Source: Nilaparvata lugens
Lineage: Eukaryota; Arthropoda; Insecta; Hemiptera; Delphacidae
Direction: 5' to 3'
Length of the DNA stretch: 64,000 nucleotides
Assembly (NCBI RefSeq): GCF_014356525.2
Contig: NC_052508.1
Location: forward strand, 42,449,858 to 42,513,857
Shown: positions 61,007 to 64,000 of the stretch, one piece after another
Layout: every line of letters begins with the position of its first letter
How positions within the stretch are numbered: the stretch's first letter is position 1
The notes under the pieces: model-generated
Told to the model about the DNA's origin: nothing
What the model saw: only the letters and a program-made list of their open reading frames with translations
The model's database searches: none
Program-made: the position numbers and the translations under genes

Positions 61007-63931
61007 ATGGAAACTAGGCCGCCAACCAACAAGACGGACAGGAAAATGGATTGTGATTCGGATGAAATTAGAAGCAGTTTTTCCCCAGGACGGTTGGTCA
61101 CCGTGGGGAAGTACGACCAAAACCCCCCAGGATTAATTATAGGAACTCTAAATGTTCGCACTCTAAGGACAGAAGAAAGACTTTGTGAATTGGAAGAAGC
61201 ACTAGGAGAAACAAGTATAGATGTTCTAGGAGTATCTGAAGTGAGAAGGAACTATGAAAAAATCTTACAAAGAAAGAGTGGATATATTTTCTACCATTTT
61301 GGAGAAACTCAAGGCCAAAAAGGAGTTGGATTTATAATCAAAGAAAAATTAAAATCAAGAATAATTGAATTTAAAGGCATAACAGAAAGACTCGCTGTTC
61401 TAAGAATAAGAATAGGTTGTTCTAAGATATTAAGCTTATATCAAGTTTACTCTCCGACTGCAGAAGCTGAGGAAGAAGAGCGTGAGGCGTTCTACGAGCA
61501 ATTGTCAACAGCAATCAGACATGAAAAAAATAACTGGAAAAATGCAAAAATAATTCTAGGAGATTTCAACGCTCAGGTCGGTCTGCAAGAAGACAACGAA
61601 GCAAATGTAGTAGGCAAATATGGTTATGGCAGAAGGAATGGAGCAGGACAGTTGTTGGTCGATTTCTGTTTTCAGCAGGGCTTGAAGATAATCAATTCTT
61701 TTTTCAAAAAAAGAGCTGGGAAAAAGTGGACGTGGATTTCGCCCAATCAACAGACTAAGAACGAAATAGATTATGTGCTGACCGCTCAAAGAGGAATTAT
61801 TAAGCGTTTTGAAGTGACAGGAAGAATTAATTTTGCAACTGATCACAGATTGATAATAATTGAGCTTTCACCAGATTGGTCAACAAGAAGACCTAGAATA
61901 GAGTGGAACAGGACTATGAGCAGAACACCAGTGATTAATAACAATGGTTTAAGAGAGCTGGAGCAAAAAATACAATTGATAAATTTCACTCATCACCAAA
62001 CTAGTTTGCAAGACAGTTATAATATATTGGAAAGTGCTATAAAAAACACTTTTGAGGTTTCACAAGGTAGCAGCTTGGGTAAATTATCACAAAGCACAAA
62101 AGAAATAATAAAAGCTCGTGAGGATATGAAGCGTAAAAAACATAAAAATGCAAGAGAAAAGTTGGAATATAATTTATTATGCAAATTAGCAAGGTGCCAT
62201 ATTCGCAAGGATTTACAGCAATATGAAAATAATATAATAAACCAAATTCTAGAAACTGAAGGCTCTACAAGGAAAATCAAGAAAAAACTTTCAAATGGTG
62301 TGGAATGGAATACGGGTTTGAAAGACAAAAGAGGCTGTATCGATAGGAAGAGAGAAGGCATCATTGAGAAAGCATCTATGTATTATGAGGAGTTATTCAA
62401 AAGTTCGAATGGTATAGATACATATACTATGGTCACAGCTGCACAAGAAGAATTACCCGATTTCCATGAACAAGAATTGTCTGATATTATAAAGGGATTG
62501 AAAAATAATAAGATGGCTGGAATAGATAATATTTCTAATGAGATGATAAAAGCTATCTCGGCAAACATTTTGAGAGCGCTTGTTGATTGTTTCAATAAAA
62601 TACTAAAAGAGCAACTGGTTCCATACCAGTGGAAGTTAGCAGATATAATTCTTCTATTCAAAAAAGGTGACATTTATAACATAAATAACTATCGCCCAAT
62701 AAGTATTACATCATGCATTGGAAAGTTATTTATGAAAGCCATGACGAATCGTATTCAGCCAATACTTATAAGTCATCAACCAAATGAGCAAGCTGGTTTC
62801 AGAAGAGGATTCTCAACAGTTGATAATTTACATATAATAAACCAATTGATCGAAAAGTGTTCTAAATATCGAATTGAGATTTATATGGCCTTTATAGATT
62901 ATAAGAAAGCTTTTGACAGTTTGAATCATGACTTTTTGTTCAAGTCTCTTCGTGAGCAGGGAGTCCCTGAAGTCTATTTGAATATTCTCAAGAATTATTA
63001 TGAGAGTAGTGCTGCGAGAATTCGTCTTGAGAGAGCAGGAAGGTATTTCAAACTGAGTAGAGGAGTCAAGCAGGGCGATCCCTTATCACCGATTTTCTTC
63101 AATTCAGCTCTCCAGGAGGTGTTCAAACAGCTGGAATGGGAAAGAAGAGGAATCTCAATAAGAGGGGAGCACCTGAGCCACCTGAGATTTGCCGATGACG
63201 TGGTGTTGATAGGAAAGTCACTACAGGAACTGAAAAATATGATATCAGAGCTGGCAGAGGCAAGTAAGAAAGCTGGGCTTGAAATCAGTCCTGAAAAGAC
63301 CAGCCTCATGACAAATGCGGCCCCAGGAATAATTGAGCTGGATGGAAAGGCTTTGAGTTGGACGCAGGAAGTAGTCTATCTTGGTCAGTGTTTCTCATTC
63401 GATAAAAGAGAGGAAAAAGAGCTCAAACGAAGACGAACAGATGCCTGGAACAAGTTCTGGTCGCTCAAATGCATCATGAAAAATAAAGAAGTCAGCTTAT
63501 CATCCAAAACCAAAGTTCTTAGATCGTGTGTCTTTCCCACTCTTACGTACGGCGCACAAACCTGGGCCTGTAGAGTTAGCACTATAGACTCTATTCGTAA
63601 AACCCAACTGGCTATGGAAAGAAGCATTCTGAACATTCACCGTATGCAAAGAATTCGCACTTCAACCATCAAGAGCAAAATCAAGTTGGAAGACGTCATT
63701 TCAACTATAAGAAGACTGAAGTGGAAATGGGCAGGACACGTTTCGCGACTACAAGATGGAAGATGGACGAAGAAAGTGACTGAATGGGAGCCATCGTGGA
63801 GGAAGAGGAACGTCGGCCGGCCAAGAGTGAGATGGAAGGATGACATCGTCGGAATAGCAGGAATCAACTGGATGGTAGCAGCCAGAGATCGACAGAGATG
63901 GATCAACCTGGGGGAGGCCTATGCTCGGTGA
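61007..63931 (+). CDS. LINE ORF2 protein: APE endonuclease and RTE-clade reverse transcriptase, intact
   Basis: 974 residues. The endonuclease spans about 43-288: GTLNVRT (Asn49), VSEVRR (Glu78), LGDFNAQVG (Asp186, Asn188), NEIDYVL (Asp255) and TDHRL (Asp279, His280), a complete catalytic set. The reverse transcriptase follows: NYRPISIT (561-568), EQAGFRRGFST (594-604), motif A FIDYKKAFDS (Asp631), motif B GVKQGDPLSP (686-695), motif C FADD (728-731) and GLEISPEKTSLM (757-768). The C-terminal part has the RTE-type ending WAGHVSRL, GRPRVRWKDD and DRQRWINLGEAYAR. The protein nicks chromosomal DNA and copies its RNA by target-primed reverse transcription. All catalytic residues seen are present. 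Of all proteins in the window this is the most confident call. Confidence 0.93.
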   Translation: METRPPTNKTDRKMDCDSDEIRSSFSPGRLVTVGKYDQNPPGLIIGTLNVRTLRTEERLCELEEALGETSIDVLGVSEVRRNYEKILQRKSGYIFYHFGETQGQKGVGFIIKEKLKSRIIEFKGITERLAVLRIRIGCSKILSLYQVYSPTAEAEEEEREAFYEQLSTAIRHEKNNWKNAKIILGDFNAQVGLQEDNEANVVGKYGYGRRNGAGQLLVDFCFQQGLKIINSFFKKRAGKKWTWISPNQQTKNEIDYVLTAQRGIIKRFEVTGRINFATDHRLIIIELSPDWSTRRPRIEWNRTMSRTPVINNNGLRELEQKIQLINFTHHQTSLQDSYNILESAIKNTFEVSQGSSLGKLSQSTKEIIKAREDMKRKKHKNAREKLEYNLLCKLARCHIRKDLQQYENNIINQILETEGSTRKIKKKLSNGVEWNTGLKDKRGCIDRKREGIIEKASMYYEELFKSSNGIDTYTMVTAAQEELPDFHEQELSDIIKGLKNNKMAGIDNISNEMIKAISANILRALVDCFNKILKEQLVPYQWKLADIILLFKKGDIYNINNYRPISITSCIGKLFMKAMTNRIQPILISHQPNEQAGFRRGFSTVDNLHIINQLIEKCSKYRIEIYMAFIDYKKAFDSLNHDFLFKSLREQGVPEVYLNILKNYYESSAARIRLERAGRYFKLSRGVKQGDPLSPIFFNSALQEVFKQLEWERRGISIRGEHLSHLRFADDVVLIGKSLQELKNMISELAEASKKAGLEISPEKTSLMTNAAPGIIELDGKALSWTQEVVYLGQCFSFDKREEKELKRRRTDAWNKFWSLKCIMKNKEVSLSSKTKVLRSCVFPTLTYGAQTWACRVSTIDSIRKTQLAMERSILNIHRMQRIRTSTIKSKIKLEDVISTIRRLKWKWAGHVSRLQDGRWTKKVTEWEPSWRKRNVGRPRVRWKDDIVGIAGINWMVAARDRQRWINLGEAYAR

Positions 63932-63944
63932 CGGGCTTAGTTTC

Positions 63945-63966
63945 CAAAACAAAACAAAACAAAACA
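63945..63966 (+). repeat. (AAAAC)n tail of the LINE
   Basis: Four AAAAC units end the element and mark its 3' junction with flanking DNA. Confidence 0.85.
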
Positions 63967-64000
63967 TGAAAAAGACTATTGATTGTTTTAAATGAAATTG

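Larger units (their letters stand above)
60001..63966 (+). mobile_element. LINE with two intact ORFs (RTE-type ORF2, L1-type ORF1)
   Basis: The element has a 5' UTR (border approximate), ORF1 60167-61000, ORF2 61007-63931, and a 3' end AAAACAAAACAAAACAAAAC (63947-63965). Neither ORF has a stop or frameshift. The 3' UTR is extremely short (about 15 bp), which is usual for RTE-clade elements. No target-site duplication could be identified with confidence. This is the most intact mobile element in the window and may be recent. Confidence 0.85.

Overview
This window looks like repeat-dominated, AT-rich nuclear DNA from an arthropod, most likely an insect; a hemipteran such as a planthopper is a guess from overall texture only. 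The evidence is the mix of non-LTR retrotransposons with short tandem 3' tails, LTR elements, TTAA- and hAT-type inverted-repeat elements, and long TG, TA, CTT and GA microsatellites. There are no operons and no gene I can name as a host gene. Almost every open frame that carries a recognisable domain belongs to a mobile element.

Layout, left to right. 1-3.4 kb: non-coding, with a 1.09-kb TTAA-flanked inverted-repeat element (1252-2337). 3.4-8.3 kb: a decayed CR1/L2-like LINE with an esterase-type (SGNH) ORF1 and an endonuclease/reverse transcriptase ORF2 broken by several frameshifts. 8.5-13.8 kb: three near-identical 1.6-kb units head to tail, separated by (TG)n tracts; each carries on the minus strand a broken RING-finger coding relic. 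14-25 kb: mostly non-coding, with a small inverted-repeat element and a hairpin (14.2-14.4 kb), a 138-bp tandem duplication (16.9 kb), two LINE 3' tails, a CpG-richer stretch with three E2F-like sites (21.0-21.3 kb), a ~199-nt-arm foldback (21.8-22.2 kb) and a degenerate minisatellite (24.2 kb).

25.2-32.4 kb: a dispersed repeat (called X here) present twice in opposite orientation. One copy is split by a 1.66-kb piggyBac-like TTAA element that itself contains a G/C-run element. Beside the other copy is a 544-bp inverted-repeat element carrying a tRNA-like segment. 32.4-40.0 kb: a 7.6-kb LTR element with long LTRs, a clear polypurine tract and no coding capacity (LARD-like), inserted into X. 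40.1-42.1 kb: an inverted partial copy of the 8.8-kb tandem unit, followed by a LINE endonuclease fragment.

43-50 kb: GA-rich repeats, a Ty1/copia relic, a hAT-type MITE with a perfect 8-bp target duplication, and another inverted-repeat element. 50.7-59.4 kb: a minus-strand LTR element with a tRNA-Lys-like primer-binding site and a broken gag but no pol. 59.5-60.0 kb: a short broken frame made of 36-residue repeats, origin unknown. 60.1-64.0 kb: a LINE with two intact ORFs, an L1-type ORF1 protein and an RTE-type endonuclease/reverse transcriptase, ending in an (AAAAC)n tail. It is the only element here that looks coding-competent.

The elements do not form a pathway. What links them is nesting: X was hit by the TTAA element in one copy and by the LTR element in the other, and each X copy serves as the empty-site control for the other. 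I found no convincing new molecular system. The most unusual objects are the RING-bearing tandem array, the tRNA-like segment between long inverted repeats, the coding-free long-LTR element and the intact LINE.
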